Assembly: GCA_030323885.1 (NCBI GenBank)
Contig: CM059189.1
Span: forward strand, 51,805,661 to 51,869,660
Direction of reading: 5' to 3'
Length of the DNA stretch: 64,000 nucleotides
From: Branchipolynoe longqiensis
Taxonomy: Eukaryota; Annelida; Polychaeta; Phyllodocida; Polynoidae
A model generated the notes under the pieces. It was not told the origin of the DNA, did no database searches, and was given only the letters and a program-made list of their open reading frames with translations. This document shows, piece by piece, positions 11,501-21,916 of this stretch. The position numbers were made by a program, and so were the translations under genes. Within the stretch, counting starts at the first letter, position 1; every line of letters starts with the position of its first letter.

Positions 11501-12451
11501 GTGTCGCGGTGCCAAATTTGTCAGGAATACAGAAACGCACAACATTCAGAACCACTAGAAAGTCATCACATACCATGTATTTCTTATCATAAAGTAGGAG
11601 TGGATTTGTTTATGTTAGAACATAGGAATTTTATTGTAATAGTAGATTACTACTCTAAATTCCCTGAGGTAATTGAACTAGAAACCACAACTAGTAAAGC
11701 TATCATACACGCATTGAAACAAACATTTTGCAGATACGGGATCCCAAAGATTGTGGTGTCTGACAATGGGCCGAAATTTAGTAGCGCTGAATAACTGCAA
11801 TTTGCTAAAGAATATGACTTTCAGACCAGTTTTTCGAGTCCGCTGTTCCCTCAAAGCAATGGACAGGCGGAACGATATGTTCAAACTATTAAACGATTGA
11901 TAAAAAAGGCCACTTTAGATGGTAATGATCCGCACATTGCTTTATTAAATTACAGAAATACGACATTACAGGGCATAGGTGCTTCTCCGGCACAACTACT
12001 TATGTCGCGCAGGTTGAGGAGTAAATTACCTGTGCTAAAGACACAGCTCCGGCCAAAGTGTCAATTACCTAAGAAGGTTGAATTAACTAAAGTACAGAAT
12101 AATCAGAAAAGATACTTTGATAAACATGCCGGTCAGAAACACAGGGAATTGTGTGAAGGCGACCACGTACGTTATTTACATCACAATGGGAAATGGGCTA
12201 CGGGAATCATCGCTGCAGCACAAAAGCCTGGACATAGGGATTACCAAATATTAAATACACACAACAACATCATACGCAGAAATCGCAGACACATATTCAA
12301 AACACCAAAAGACAACATTCGGCATACCAAAAACATCCCTAAGGAGGTCATAGATAACAGGCCTGTGCGACAGGATATAACAAAACAAATTCCATACAAG
12401 ACACGTTATGGTAGAATCATTCGCCCAGTCCCTAGCTTTCAGATAAGATGA
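8546..12451 (+). pseudogene. Gag-Pol polyprotein (single frame) with one TAA stop in integrase
   Basis: ATG at 8546. Two CCHC knuckles begin near residue 224; the protease core L-D-T-G-S is near residue 322; RT has F-S-V-L-D-A-N-S-G-Y and I-T-D-D-I-L-V (residues 595-601). RNase H has V-D-A-S and T-D-H-K-P-L (about 741 and 806). Integrase has the HHCC finger (about 955-985), then D of V-G-V-D-L (about 1018), D of V-S-D-N-G (about 1072) and E of N-G-Q-A-E (about 1106). TAA at 11792-11794 cuts the frame just after the second integrase Asp; the same frame continues to 12451, about 1300 codons in total. The RT motif reads T-D-D where many gypsy elements have I-D-D. Without the stop, every domain is present. 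Confidence 0.92.
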
Positions 12452-13017
12452 TGTGTTTAGTTTGCTATGCAAATTGGGTGTTGGAGCATGTTGTTATACC
12501 TTGATAACTTGTTACATGTTATTCGAAAGTATAGATCTTCAGTTACCATGGATGAATGCATAATAATGTTAGTGTTAATGTCTTAACATTAATATATAAA
12601 TGTGGATTAAAAAAGTGATCAATGTATATGTGTATCTAATTATTATCAAATCATCGAGAGTATAGTTAAATATCAACGCTTGCAAGTGCATAATGTTAGA
12701 GTTAAGTTAAGAGGCTATTTCACCATTATCCATTATCGAATCAGCGAGATGTAATTAAATATACATATCGTACCATTTTGAGGAAATGTAGAAAGTAAGG
12801 ATAAATGCATACAGGTGAACAGGGTAGATTTAATCTAAGCAGCTATTTCAACGGTATCCATCCGAATGGGTGGCTAAACATATTGCGTATAAGTGATTAG
12901 AGTATGGGGAGGGGAACTAAGTCATTTTGTCAGTTAGTAAGTTACGTTGATACTTATGTTAAGTGTTCAAGTGTATGCAAGTGTATTCAAGTGTATTCAA
13001 GAGCATTGGAAGGGAGA
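12452..13017 (+). other. 3' untranslated region of the LTR element with polypurine tract
   Basis: AT-rich non-coding sequence after the Gag-Pol frame, including two diverged blocks of about 110 bp around CCATTATC(A)AATC (12630-12750). It ends in GGAAGGGAGATG (13007-13018), a plausible polypurine tract abutting the 3' LTR. Confidence 0.7.
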
Positions 13018-13148
13018 TGTAATATATGTATGTATGCGGATACACGCCGGGACCCAGATATAACCGGAATGTAACTAGGACAACCATAGGTTGAATAAAG
13101 TCAGTCGTTAACTTGAAGTCACCGTGTCGTGTCGACTCGTATCTTACA
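13018..13148 (+). repeat. 3' LTR
   Basis: 131 bp, one difference from the 5' LTR; followed by the second GTCAG target copy. Confidence 0.93.
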
Positions 13149-13480
13149 GTCAGTGGCTGACAGTAAGGTCAGTCTGCCAGTAAGTGGGTACCAGAATGAG
13201 TGGCATGCTTTAACAAAGAGACCACTGAGAGAAGCACTGTTCTGTGACAGTTTTGACACAAATCAAGGGAATATCTTAAACAGATTCACAATCATTGCTA
13301 TAATAGTATAAGCAATAATATTAAACAGGTTTTTATGGCACATTTAACATTTACCACCCTCCTAATTACATTTCTCATTAGAGTTGGAAATTCTACTGCA
13401 ACAGTAATTGACCTATTGACATAGTGACTTGCTACTCTTGTTTTTATGGAGGTTCTTGCTGTGAAGGAACAGGTTCATAC

Positions 13481-13549
13481 CTTTTTTCTTTGCAAGCTGC
13501 TTTCGATTTCCACATGAATTCAAAGGCACAATTGTCTCTAGCTCCTTTC
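13481..13549 (-). CDS. IGF2R: CI-MPR-like exon E20 (69 bp)
   Basis: Found because the repeat after E19 lacked its first third and the phases demanded a 2-2 exon. Acceptor TTGTTTTAG and donor GTATGA frame 69 bp encoding N-C-A-F-E-F-M-W-K-S-K-A-A-C-K, the canonical opening of an MRH repeat (Cys, aromatic-x-Trp, A-C). One leading base and two trailing bases agree with E19 and E21. It is surrounded by AT-rich sequence and is easily missed by ORF length alone. Confidence 0.85.
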
Positions 13550-14727
13550 CTAAAACAATAAAAAACAAACATTGATAATTTAAATAGCAAGAGTTAAAAT
13601 ATGTATACATTTCAGGGTTCAGACCAACTTTGCCATATTAAATTCCAGGACATTCCAGGAGTTTTCAGTGCAAAATTCCAAAGTAAAGCTTGTTTTTATT
13701 TAACGACGCGTCTAGAGCGTATTGATTTTTATCATCGGGTATTGAACGTCAAACAGTGCAAAATTCCAGGACGTTTTAAAGATATTTATTAAATTAAATT
13801 ACCCAGAAATATTGCTGCATTCCTAGTTAATTCACTGTGTAAGATATAAAGTGTCAATAAGCATAACAAAATAACGACAAATATATGTATAGTTTTAATA
13901 TAAATATCTAGAGGCAAGATAACAAACCCACAAAAATCACTTTAAATACAAGAAAATCACTGATTAAAATTCAGGCACATCGGCGAATATAGGCTTACAT
14001 TTCCCCCCCGTGATTTTCCATTTTCAACGATTTTCAAGGATCTTTCGACAAATTCCAAAACTTTAAAAGTCTGGAATCCGGAATTGTGAAATTCCATGAC
14101 ATTTCAGGTTTTCAACCCCTTTATTCTACTGTAAGACTGGACACAGAATTCCTAGTGACAAACCAAAAAGAATCCCAGAAAAACTAGGGTGGTGTGGGGG
14201 CATGCCCCCACGGAACTTCCTTAAAACCTAAGATTAAAATGGTGCCATCTGGCACCTGCTTGGACATATTTTGGCCTTGGAATTCCAACTGTTTTAAGAC
14301 TTCAAGACTAACAAATAATCAAAAGTGAATTTTTTTTCTTGGACATGATTCCCCCCCCCCCCCCCCCCCCGCACCCGCTGATTTGGAAACTCAGCTTTCG
14401 CTGAAATTAACGATTTTGGTGAGAAATGGGATCCATGGCACATATGCCACACTAGAATGACTGCTTTGCAACTGGTTAAAGGGTACATGCATGGTATTGA
14501 TGGGTACATTTTCATTTTCATTTTAGGACAAAATTATACGAGTGCATTTATATATATATATCAAACGAGATTATGGAGTACAAGAAATTAAATTGAAAGA
14601 AAATTTGAAAAAAACTTGAAAAAAAAGGTTGGGTAAATGGTGTTAATGTGTGAATTTTCACATTTTCACTTTTAATAACACTAAATCATACAATTATTTA
14701 TCACCATAGTAACGTGGAAACCAAATA
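13550..14727. other. AT-rich intron with SINE-B fragment and a C20 tract
   Basis: 13684-13752 is a fragment of SINE-B (TTTAACGACGCGTCTAGAGC). 14351-14370 is a run of 20 C. 14190-14215 holds a small palindrome GGGGGCATGCCCCC. Repeated AATTCCA motifs (13640-14110) suggest a degraded MITE. No gene seen. Confidence 0.55.
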
Positions 14728-14998
14728 TGTTGGTTGGTTGATGGAGTTTTAAGTCATTGCAACATCTAAGATCATAATCAGGACGGGTACCGACTGTGAC
14801 AGTGTGCACTAATGGTGACTTTATAATGCTGCCCCACTGGGAAATCAGGTCGCCGGCACCATGACCCGATATCCCACTCAGTCACATTATCCTGACACTC
14901 AGCTAACCAGTCCTTGCCCTATCCTATTAATGCCAAGCGCCAAGCTAGGTAGCGACAAGTATCAATTTTATATACGTCATTGGTTTGACTCGACCGGG
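14728..14998 (-). mobile_element. SINE-A copy, tRNA head truncated
   Basis: Runs from GGTTGGTTGATGGAGTTTTA to TTTGACTCGACCGGGAGC; the B-box region is broken off. Same orientation as all other SINE-A copies. Confidence 0.8.
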
Positions 14999-15227
14999 AG
15001 CGCGAGAGCATGGCTAATAATATGCTCAACACACAGAGGCAATAACAAATCATTCTTTCTTTTATTGATAATGACAGCAAGTCAAATAATTATCACCATC
15101 GTAACGTGGAAACCAAATATGTGGTAGCCTACCCAGTTTGAGAGAGAATGACCCAAATACAAAAATGGAATGTGCCGATGGGGTGTTGGGTGGCGGTGGG
15201 GGGGGGGGGGGGACGCTGTGCTCTGAC

Positions 15228-15372
15228 CTGGGCAGCACGACGGGTTGTCCGACCGTGTCCCCGCACTGCAGCCTCACCACGACGCTGGCCCGCGTGACGT
15301 CACGGCGTCCCCGCGCTGGGGCGCACCTCGCCGCGCCCTGCGAGTACTCCAGCACGATGGTGCGTCCGTCCG
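15228..15372 (-). CDS. IGF2R: CI-MPR-like exon E19
   Basis: 145 bp, acceptor GTTCCGCAG, donor GTCAGA (weak at the last positions). Encodes the C-terminal third of an MRH repeat: V-L-E-Y-S-Q-G-A-A-R-C and V-V-V-R-L-Q-C, corresponding to L-x-Y-x-x-G-x-x-C and I-x-F-x-C of the family. Enters with two bases and leaves with two (phase 1 to phase 2). GC-rich compared with the flanks. A palindromic MITE begins only about 20 bp upstream of the acceptor, and a G-run follows the donor on the plus strand. Confidence 0.85.
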
Positions 15373-15393
15373 CTGCGGAACAACTGGACAGTT

Positions 15394-15652
15394 ATACCCC
15401 AGTCACACTACTGCCTGCGACCAGTTTGCGATAATAAAAAAAGGGGTGTTTGCAAAGTGGTCGTCGGCCTCCTTTTGTCCATTTTGGTCATAAGGAGGTT
15501 GCAGCTACTGCACTAAAAACCTCTTTTCGACCAAAATGGTCGCCCAGAGGTTGATGACCATTGCTTTGGTCGCCAGGATGTTGTCGGTGACTGTGGGTTC
15601 TTCGGTTCAAAATGGTCGCAAAGTGGTTGCAAGACGTAGTATGACTGGGGCT
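15394..15652. mobile_element. MITE with about 28-bp imperfect terminal inverted repeats
   Basis: Left end ACCCCAGTCACACTACTGCC mirrors right end GACGTAGTATGACTGGGG. The interior is made of TGGTCG-type palindromic repeats. The ends resemble the CCCTGTCACAC termini at 22740 and 44096. Confidence 0.7.
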
Positions 15653-16339
15653 TTAGGGGTCGTCCAAAGTTATCAACATTTACACGGATGTACAAATCCT
15701 CTGAGAGGGGGGGGGGGGGGCGAGGGGGGCGGAGAGGGTGGGAGATGGAGGTTGTCAGTAATAAAATGTTGATATTTCTCAACCAGGGTTCGAAGACGAG
15801 GGTTTGAATCCCATGATCTACAATAACGGAAGGTGGGCACTCAATTCATTCAACCGGCCAGTCTGGGTCCGTAGTAAAATGTTGATGTGTACTACTTTTT
15901 GGAGGGGGGGGGGGGAGGAAGGGACTGGAGGGGGGGGGGGAGCGGGTCTGGAAAAGTAGTACTCTTTGTACTACCATGAAAATGTTGACAACTTTGTGGC
16001 GGCCCCTTACAGAAAGCAGCCTCTCAAACCGCGTTACCAAGCAAAGCCACTCAGCTGTATCGATTTGTCAGCCAGAAAGAATCTCGAAACTTTTTCATGC
16101 AACCACCTTTAAATGTCGTCTGGCTACCACTCGACACATGCTAGTGCAAACCATTTAATAACGCATTAATATTATGTAATTTAGTCTCTGTTAATTGAAG
16201 TTCTTAAAAGAAGCATCACTTGAACTGTTGAAAAGGCTTCCACTACCTCTGGTTCTTGGGAGATGTGGGAAACACTTTGCAAAATTCTGAGAAGTATATT
16301 GTTTGCTCGGGTTTTACGTCCTAGCAACATCTACAGTTA
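15653..16339. other. Intron sequence with G-rich tracts, no gene
   Basis: Two diverged blocks around TAAAATGTTGAT flank G-runs (15708-15735 and 15902-15942). A short tRNA-like string GGTTTGAATCCC is at 15800. The SINE-A-like start of the next array is near 16310. Nothing coding seen. Confidence 0.45.
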
Positions 16340-17054
16340 TATCAGGACCGGTCCGGACTTGTGACAGTGCAAACTTAAGGTGACTTTATAGTGCTGCCCA
16401 CTGCGAGACCAGGCCGCTGGCACCATGACCCCAATTTCCCAGTGCGGTGCTACCGACCTGCCATGGAGAAGGTGTGGCTTAAGGTGACTTTATAGTGCTG
16501 CCCCACTCAGAGACCAGGCCACTGGCACCATGAGCCCAATTTCCCAGTGTGGCGTTACCGACCTGCCATGGAGAAGGTGTGGCTTAAGGTGACTTTATAG
16601 TGCTTCCCCACTGGGAGACCAGGCCGCTGGCACCATGACCCCAATTTCCCAGTGCGGTGTTACCGACCTGCCATGGAGAAGGTCTGGCTTAAGGTGACTT
16701 TATAGTGCTTCCCCACTGGGAGACCAGGCCGCTGGCACCATGACCCCAATTTTCCAGTGTGGCATTACCGACCTGCCATGGAGAAGGTGTGGCTTAAGGT
16801 GACTTTATAGTGCTGCCCCACTGGGAGACCAGGCCGCTGGCACCATGACCCCAATTTCCCAGTGCGGTGCTACCGACCTGCCATGGTTTGTTTGTTTGTT
16901 TGTTTGTTGTTTTACGTCCTAGCAACATCTAAGGTCATATCAGGACAACCTGCCATGGAGAAGGTCTGGCTTAAGGTAACTTTATAGTGCTGCCCCACTG
17001 GGAGACCAGGCCGCTGGCACCATGACCCCAATTTCCCAGTGATGTGTTACCGAC
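16340..17054. repeat. Tandem array seeded by the E18 donor, fused to SINE-A sequence
   Basis: About six units of about 105 bp. Each joins GACTTTATAGTGCTGCCCCA...GGCACCATGACC (a SINE-A internal piece) to TTACCGACCTGCCATGGAGA, the reverse complement of the last 12-15 exon bases plus donor of E18 (CTCCATGGCAG|GTCGGT). One unit is interrupted by a fresh SINE-A start at 16886-16950. Confidence 0.88.
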
Positions 17055-17197
17055 CTGCCATGGAGACGTTCTGGGTCTGCACCAAGCCGAGCGTGACGAC
17101 TTGCCCGGTGACGTCACGCATGCAGGCGGCTGCACTGGGCGGGCAGTCGGGCGAGTGCACTGAACCGTGCAGACCCTCGCACACGTTCAGCCAGAAG
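17055..17197 (-). CDS. IGF2R: CI-MPR-like exon E18
   Basis: 143 bp, acceptor TTTATTGCAG, donor GTCGGT. Encodes F-W-L-N-V-C-E-G-L and P-S-A-A-A-C-M, the central part of an MRH repeat (Y-x-N-V-C and A-A-x-C). One base in, one base out (phase 2 to phase 1). The donor with the last exon bases is copied in the array that follows in the intron. Confidence 0.88.
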
Positions 17198-17229
17198 CTG
17201 CAATAAACGACCGGCACCGTTTGTTTGTT

Positions 17230-17300
17230 TAACGACCCCCCCCCCCCCCCCCCCCCAGCACAAAAAGTAAACATCGGCTATTGGGGGGGGGGGGGGGGGA
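17230..17300. repeat. Adjacent poly-C and poly-G tracts
   Basis: About 21 C at 17236-17256 and about 16 G at 17284-17300, able to pair as a hairpin. It lies just upstream of the E18 acceptor in the transcript. Confidence 0.9.
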
Positions 17301-17383
17301 GACATATAGTGGTTAAACATATCTGAGTAAAAAATTACATTTCAAACGGTTACAAATAGATCACAAAAATATATGCCAAATGG

Positions 17384-17745
17384 GTTTTGTTTGTTTGTTA
17401 TTTTACGTCCTAGCAACATCTAAGGTTATATCAGGACAGGTACCGACTTGTGCCAGTGCGCACTTATGGCGACTTTATGGTGATGCCCCACTGGGAAACC
17501 AGCCCACCAGCACCATGACCTGATATCCCACTCAGTCACATTATCCTGACACTGAGCCAACCAGTCCTTGCCCTATCCTAATAATGCCAAGCGCTAGGCT
17601 ATGAAGTGACAAGTATCAACTTTTAAGTCATTGGTTTGACTCGACCAGGATTCGAACCCACAAACTCATGGGTTCGGATCTGCCGATCTCCCAGAACAGG
17701 AGACAGACGCTCTACTCATTCGGCCACCCCATCTGGTTGCCAAAA
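17384..17745 (-). mobile_element. SINE-A, full length, variant head
   Basis: Body as in other copies. The tRNA-like end read on the minus strand has GTTCGAATCC as B box and CCGAATGAGTAGAGCG as A box, separated by a longer loop than the common subtype. Similar heads occur at 41540-41890 and 57424-57792. Confidence 0.85.
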
Positions 17746-17919
17746 GGGCATACAACTGTAGTAAAATCACAAGAGAATGTAATAAATAAAACCAACAGTA
17801 AAAGACTTTTTAAGTTAAAAATCAAAATTGAATTTTGAGTAAAAATCAGCTTAACAAAATTTAATAATGAGTTGCAGATGGAATCGGAACAACTCCATTA
17901 CACACCCCATTTCCAATTA

Positions 17920-18427
17920 CAGTATAACCCCGTTAAGCCAAACTTGAAGGGACCCTAGAAATTTGTTTGGATTAACCGATCATTGGTTTAACCAAGCTTT
18001 GGCTTCGACTTTGACTTGGCTTTGGCAAAAACGTGGGTGCATTATGAATGTAATATACAATGTATGTGGACACTTTGATTATTGTTTTTTATGTGTATAC
18101 AGTATAACCCAGTTAAACCAAGCTCAGTTAAACCAAACGATCGGTTAATCCAAATGTTTTATGGCGGCCCGGCAAAACACTACAATTTATCATGTAAAAA
18201 AGTCTCAGATGACCTTTATAACCACATGAAAGTTTGGTTTAACCATACCAGAAGTGGCCTGGGGCCCGACAATTTTGTTTGGATTAACCGATAGGTTTGG
18301 ATTAACCAACTTTGGTTTAACCAACTTTTTTATATGATAAATGGTAGTATTTAGCCGGGCCGCCGAAAAAAGTTTGGATTAACCGATCGTTTGGTTTAAC
18401 CGAGCTTGGTTGAACGGGGTTGTACTG
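17920..18427. mobile_element. Mariner/pogo-like MITE, possible dimer
   Basis: CAGTATAACCCCGTTAAGCC at the left and GGGGTTGTACTG at the right, flanked by TA on both sides. The interior is full of TTGGTTTAACC/GGATTAACCGATC palindromes. A second internal terminus-like ACAGTATAACCCAGTTAAACC at about 18099 suggests a nested or dimeric copy. No transposase ORF. Confidence 0.75.
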
Positions 18428-18439
18428 TACATCATCTCT

Positions 18440-18600
18440 AACTGGTTATAGATGGGGACATCTCACCAAAATGTGACGCACTGTCGGTATACACTGGCAG
18501 CGCTCACACTGAGGCAGATGCTCCCCACCCAAAATATATCTACGCATCAAGGTATGACCAATATGGATGCGACAGAGGATTTAACCTCGTCCCTTCTCGA
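18440..18600 (-). mobile_element. LINE C-terminal fragment
   Basis: The minus strand translates to R-I-H-I-G-H-T, then R-Y-I-L-G-G-E, P-Q-C-E-R-C, and V-R-H-I-L-V-R-C, the C-terminal H/C block downstream of RT in Jockey-like LINEs. Short relic. Confidence 0.6.
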
Positions 18601-18626
18601 ACATCTGTAGGAGGACTGCAAATCTC

Positions 18627-18843
18627 CCAAGACTGGGAAATCAGGCCACCAGCACCATTACCCGATATCCCACTTAGTCACATTATCCTGACACTGAGCT
18701 AACCAGTCCTTGCCCTATCCTATTAATGCCGAACACCAAGCTAGGAAGCGACAAGTATCAATTTTGTAAGTCATTGGTTTGACCCGACCGGGAATCGAAC
18801 TCCAATCTGCCGCACGGGAGGCATGCGCTCTACCGATTCGGTA
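18627..18843 (-). mobile_element. SINE-A, 3'-side truncated copy
   Basis: Starts within the body (CTGGGAAATCAGGCCACC) and runs through the tRNA-like head to CCGATTCGGTAG. Confidence 0.8.
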
Positions 18844-18908
18844 GTTTAAGTAGTCTTTCAGCCATTTAGTTTAATAACATGTGAAGGCTTGAGGAATCTT
18901 TCAGGCAA

Positions 18909-19081
18909 TGGAGGCATTCGACTGGGCCTCTCTATGCGAATATCAAAATATTTCCTTACAAATTCCTATTCGACTGGGACCAGAAGTGGGTTTCTATACG
19001 TATGATTCGGATGTGTGTTGTGGCTCCATCCGATCCATCTGTAAATCTTGCGGATAGAAAGGGCCCAGTCGAATGCCTCCA
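18909..19081. mobile_element. 173-bp MITE with 20-bp perfect TIRs
   Basis: TGGAGGCATTCGACTGGGCC at the left equals the reverse complement of the right end. No coding capacity. Confidence 0.8.
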
Positions 19082-19100
19082 TTAGAAGCCAGACCACTTA

Positions 19101-19350
19101 CAGGGTCCGTACACATGTGAAGGCTATTTCAAGGCTGTTTTTGATAGGAATTCAATGGGGGGGGGGGGGGGGAAACAATGGTGAATAGCGATTTCAGACT
19201 ATTTTAGATCAGTAGGGACAATTTAATGGAAGTCAATGCATTTCAAGACCAATTACTCAAAATATGTTAAATTCAACGCTTTTCAATGGTTTGAAATGGG
19301 GCAAATGAAGTTTCAAGACTTTTCAAGACCATCCAGGCCCGTACGGACCT
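19101..19350. mobile_element. MITE family M2 (CAGGGTCCGTAC ends)
   Basis: Begins CAGGGTCCGTACACATGTGA and ends CCCGTACGGACCT. The body is built of TTCAAGGCTATTTCAAGG-like repeats. Other copies: 41023-41376 and, split by an insertion, about 38105-38490. A hAT-like origin is possible but not shown. Confidence 0.65.
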
Positions 19351-19758
19351 AGATAAAGGATTCACCCGGTACTCGCAGTACACGGGTGAATACCAGCCTT
19401 ATATAAAAATGGTCGAAAAAGCGGGTTAATGAAATGAGAGCCTAATTTCACAATCTAAGAAGCAACATTTATTCTTTATAGGTGTCTTCATATTTACCCG
19501 CTACTTTTGAGTTGGAAAATATAATAAAACATATACTTTAATGCAATTTAAAAGTGAAAACGACGGCGTTCTCTGGCCGCCATCTTGGATTTTTGCATTC
19601 TCTCCCATTTCACCAAATCTGTACCAATATATGTAGCCATTTGATCATGGAACCCCAGTTTCTACTTCATGTTCCATACTAAAGCTATTTTCGCCCGTAT
19701 TTAGACTACGTTGTCGTTCACCCGTGTACCACAAGTACCGGGTGAATCTTTTATCTAG
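19349..19758. mobile_element. MITE with long TIRs (CTAGATAAAGGATTCACCCG)
   Basis: The left end runs to CACGGGTGAA and the right end mirrors it (TTCACCCGTGTACC...ATCTAG), about 42 bp with a few mismatches. 410 bp, non-coding. Ends 53 bp before the donor side of E17. Confidence 0.8.
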
Positions 19759-19811
19759 TATAGACCATGCACTTAGATTTGCTGAATCGTCATGTGACAC
19801 ACACTACTCAC

Positions 19812-19975
19812 GTGTTGCCGTACGCGTCGGTGACGTTCCAGCTGCCTATGTCACGTGACAGTAGCTGCAGGTCGTACACTGCCCCCTGGTGTGAGAGGGA
19901 GCAGTCCTTGACGACCGGCTTACAGGCGAGCGGCGTCTGCCACTTAAACACCACCTTGCACCCGTCAGTCGACAT
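19812..19975 (-). CDS. IGF2R: CI-MPR-like exon E17
   Basis: 164 bp, acceptor TGTGCTGCAG, donor GTGAGT. Opens an MRH repeat: D-G-C-K-V-V-F-K-W-Q-T-P-L-A-C, then D-C-S-L, then Y-D-L-Q-L-L-S (usual Y-D-L-S-P-L altered). Phase 0 in, two bases out, matching E16 and E18. Confidence 0.9.
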
Positions 19976-19987
19976 CTGCAGCACACA

Positions 19988-20290
19988 GGTTGGTGGAGTT
20001 TTACATCCTGGCAACATCTAAGGTCATATCAGGTTGGGTACCGACTTGTGACAGTGCGCACTCATGACAACTTTATAGTGCTTCCCCACTGGGAGATCAT
20101 GCCGCCAGCACCATGACTTAATATCCCACTCAGGTTGGTTGGTTGGTTGTTAGGAGTTTTACGTCCTCGCAACATCTAAGATTGGGTACCCACTTGTGAC
20201 AGTGCGCACTCATGGCAACTTTATATTGCTTCGCCACTGGGAGATCAGGCCGCTGGCACGATGACCTGATATTCCACTCAGTCACATAAT
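19988..20290 (-). mobile_element. Two adjacent 5'-end fragments of SINE-A
   Basis: 19988-20133 and 20140-20290 both begin with GGTTGG-type ends and stop after CCACTCAG(TCACAT). Same orientation, head missing in both. Confidence 0.75.
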
Positions 20291-20365
20291 CCATGGTTCA
20301 TACAGCTACTCAGTAACCAAATTGAAGGCCTCTTTTAGGGCCTTATCAGGTAAGAAATTCATATT

Positions 20366-20678
20366 CAGGGATGAAAGTGATCTCTGGGAAAAAAAGCGGA
20401 AATGCTGATATGATAGGTTTAACACTGTCAGGGAATCGCCGAAAATTTCCGGAAGTCGGGTTTCATATATATTGGTATACGCTGATAGTGCTGCGCCATT
20501 TGAAGCATGTATAGTAGTAGTATACGCTGATAGTGCTGCAGCATTTGTAGCATTTATTAGTGGTATACGCTGATAGTGCTACGGCGTCTGTACCACGTAT
20601 TAGTATAAATCTACGCTGATGGTGCTGCGGGATTGAAAAACCCTGGAAATCCGCGGAAACACAGATCTTTCATCCCTG
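20366..20678. mobile_element. MITE with CAGGGATGAAAG termini
   Basis: CAGGGATGAAAG at the left is mirrored by CTTTCATCCCTG at the right, with CATATT flanking both sides as a possible target duplication. Contains four short tandem units around TACGCTGATAGTGCTGC (20500-20640). Relics of the same family occur near 5230, 44003 and 47040. Confidence 0.75.
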
Positions 20679-20679
20679 C

Positions 20680-21028
20680 ATATTTTAAGGCCGAAGAAAT
20701 GTGACATTATAATGATTATATACATGTCAACTCTTTATAGTGTTACTTCACCAGGTTTCTAAATGCTATTTCTATAAAGCAAAAGAAGCAACTAGGCAAT
20801 TAACATCCTTATTATACTTAGCAATTGTCCTAGATTAGTTAATAAGCTACAAACCTAGCCATATAAAACACTGTAGGTCCATCAAATTTGCCCTCTCTCC
20901 TTCCCCCAAATAAAAATTCAAGGTTTGTTTTCCAGCATTTGATCAATTTTCAAGGCATTTTCAGGGTATTTCCAAATTTAAGGGATTTTCAAGAGACACC
21001 TTCAAATTAAAGATTGTGTGAACGTTGT
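20680..21028. other. AT-rich intron, no feature
   Basis: Only a degraded TTTTCAAGG-rich piece (20920-21000) reminiscent of MITE M2. Confidence 0.4.
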
Positions 21029-21200
21029 TATCCTGACACTGAGCCAACCAGTCCATGCTCTATCCTAATAATGCCGAGCACCTGGCTAGGAAGCGACAAG
21101 TATCAATTTGTAAGTCATTGGTTTGACTCGACCGGGAATTAAACTCCCGACCTTCCGCATGAGAGGCCTGCGCTCTACCGATTTGGCCACCACATCCGAT
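21029..21200 (-). mobile_element. SINE-A, head half
   Basis: Begins at TTATCCTGACACTGAGCC and ends CCACATCCG. A and B box sequences present on the minus strand. Confidence 0.8.
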
Positions 21201-21489
21201 AAATAACAAACAGGAGGCCGGTAGTGTACACACACACACCAGTCACTGCAAATACAGTGGCGTCACTGCTGCGTTACTGATTGATTGATTGGTGGTTGCT
21301 TTACGCCGTGTTGGCAGCATAGGCCATATTCACGGTAAGAAGTGTCTAACTTGTATTCTGTCCAATTTTCATTTAACCATCTCTTTTACACAGAGTGAGA
21401 AATCACACGATCAAATATCTGTCAAAAGACATGCATGACGTTAAAAAGGCCATAATTAAACAAATTGTGAAGCAAAATAAAATTGCAGG

Positions 21490-21690
21490 TAAATTGTAAT
21501 TAGTAAAAATTGATTTAATAAACTATATGAGGTGGTACAGCACTGCTGCCCTCAAGAAAGCTAACGTTTCTTCTTGTTTACATTAGTAAACATATCATGC
21601 ATACTGTTTGCTTTGCAAAATTGTTGGCACAAGATCATAAAATCAACACAGTTTAATAATACATGTTCGAGTGTAAGTGGGGACTGATAT
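21490..21690 (-). mobile_element. LINE 3' fragment, relative of 4540-4892
   Basis: The minus strand encodes S-P-L-T-L-E-H-V-L-L-N-C, a Jockey-like C-terminal block, followed by the shared non-coding tail. Truncated. Confidence 0.6.
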
Positions 21691-21696
21691 CGAATG

Positions 21697-21783
21697 TCAT
21701 TGGTTTGACTCGGCCGGAATTCAAACTCCCCGACCTTCCGCACAGGAAGCCTGCGATTTACCGATTGGGCTACCGCGTCCGGT
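21697..21783 (-). mobile_element. SINE-A tRNA-like head fragment
   Basis: Only the head: TTTGACTCGGCCGGAATTC to CCGCGTCCGG. Confidence 0.7.
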
Positions 21784-21916
21784 AAATTGTGAAGGCCTTT
21801 GGTTTGAATTAGTGAGAGGATTAAACCCACAAACTGCCATAATGGAGGCAGGTGTTTGACTATGGATCCACTGATGTAATCCCCCGGGTGGATGAGGCAG
21901 AGAGCGAGTCAACTAA

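Larger units (their letters stand above)
8385..13148 (+). mobile_element. Mag-like Ty3/gypsy LTR retrotransposon, nearly intact
   Basis: 131-bp LTRs (8385-8515 and 13018-13148) starting TGTAATATATG and ending CTTACA differ at one base. They are flanked by a 5-bp target duplication GTCAG (8380-8384 and 13149-13153). One long Gag-Pol ORF lies between, with a primer-site candidate just after the 5' LTR and a purine tract just before the 3' LTR. A single Gag-Pol frame and short LTRs suit the Mag clade. It sits antisense to the receptor gene in intron 20, within the E21 array. One nonsense codon is the only defect seen. Confidence 0.93.

Noticed and set aside
17640..17740. tRNA genes
   Set aside because: All tRNA-like segments are attached to dispersed SINE bodies, lack a complete cloverleaf and recur throughout the window.
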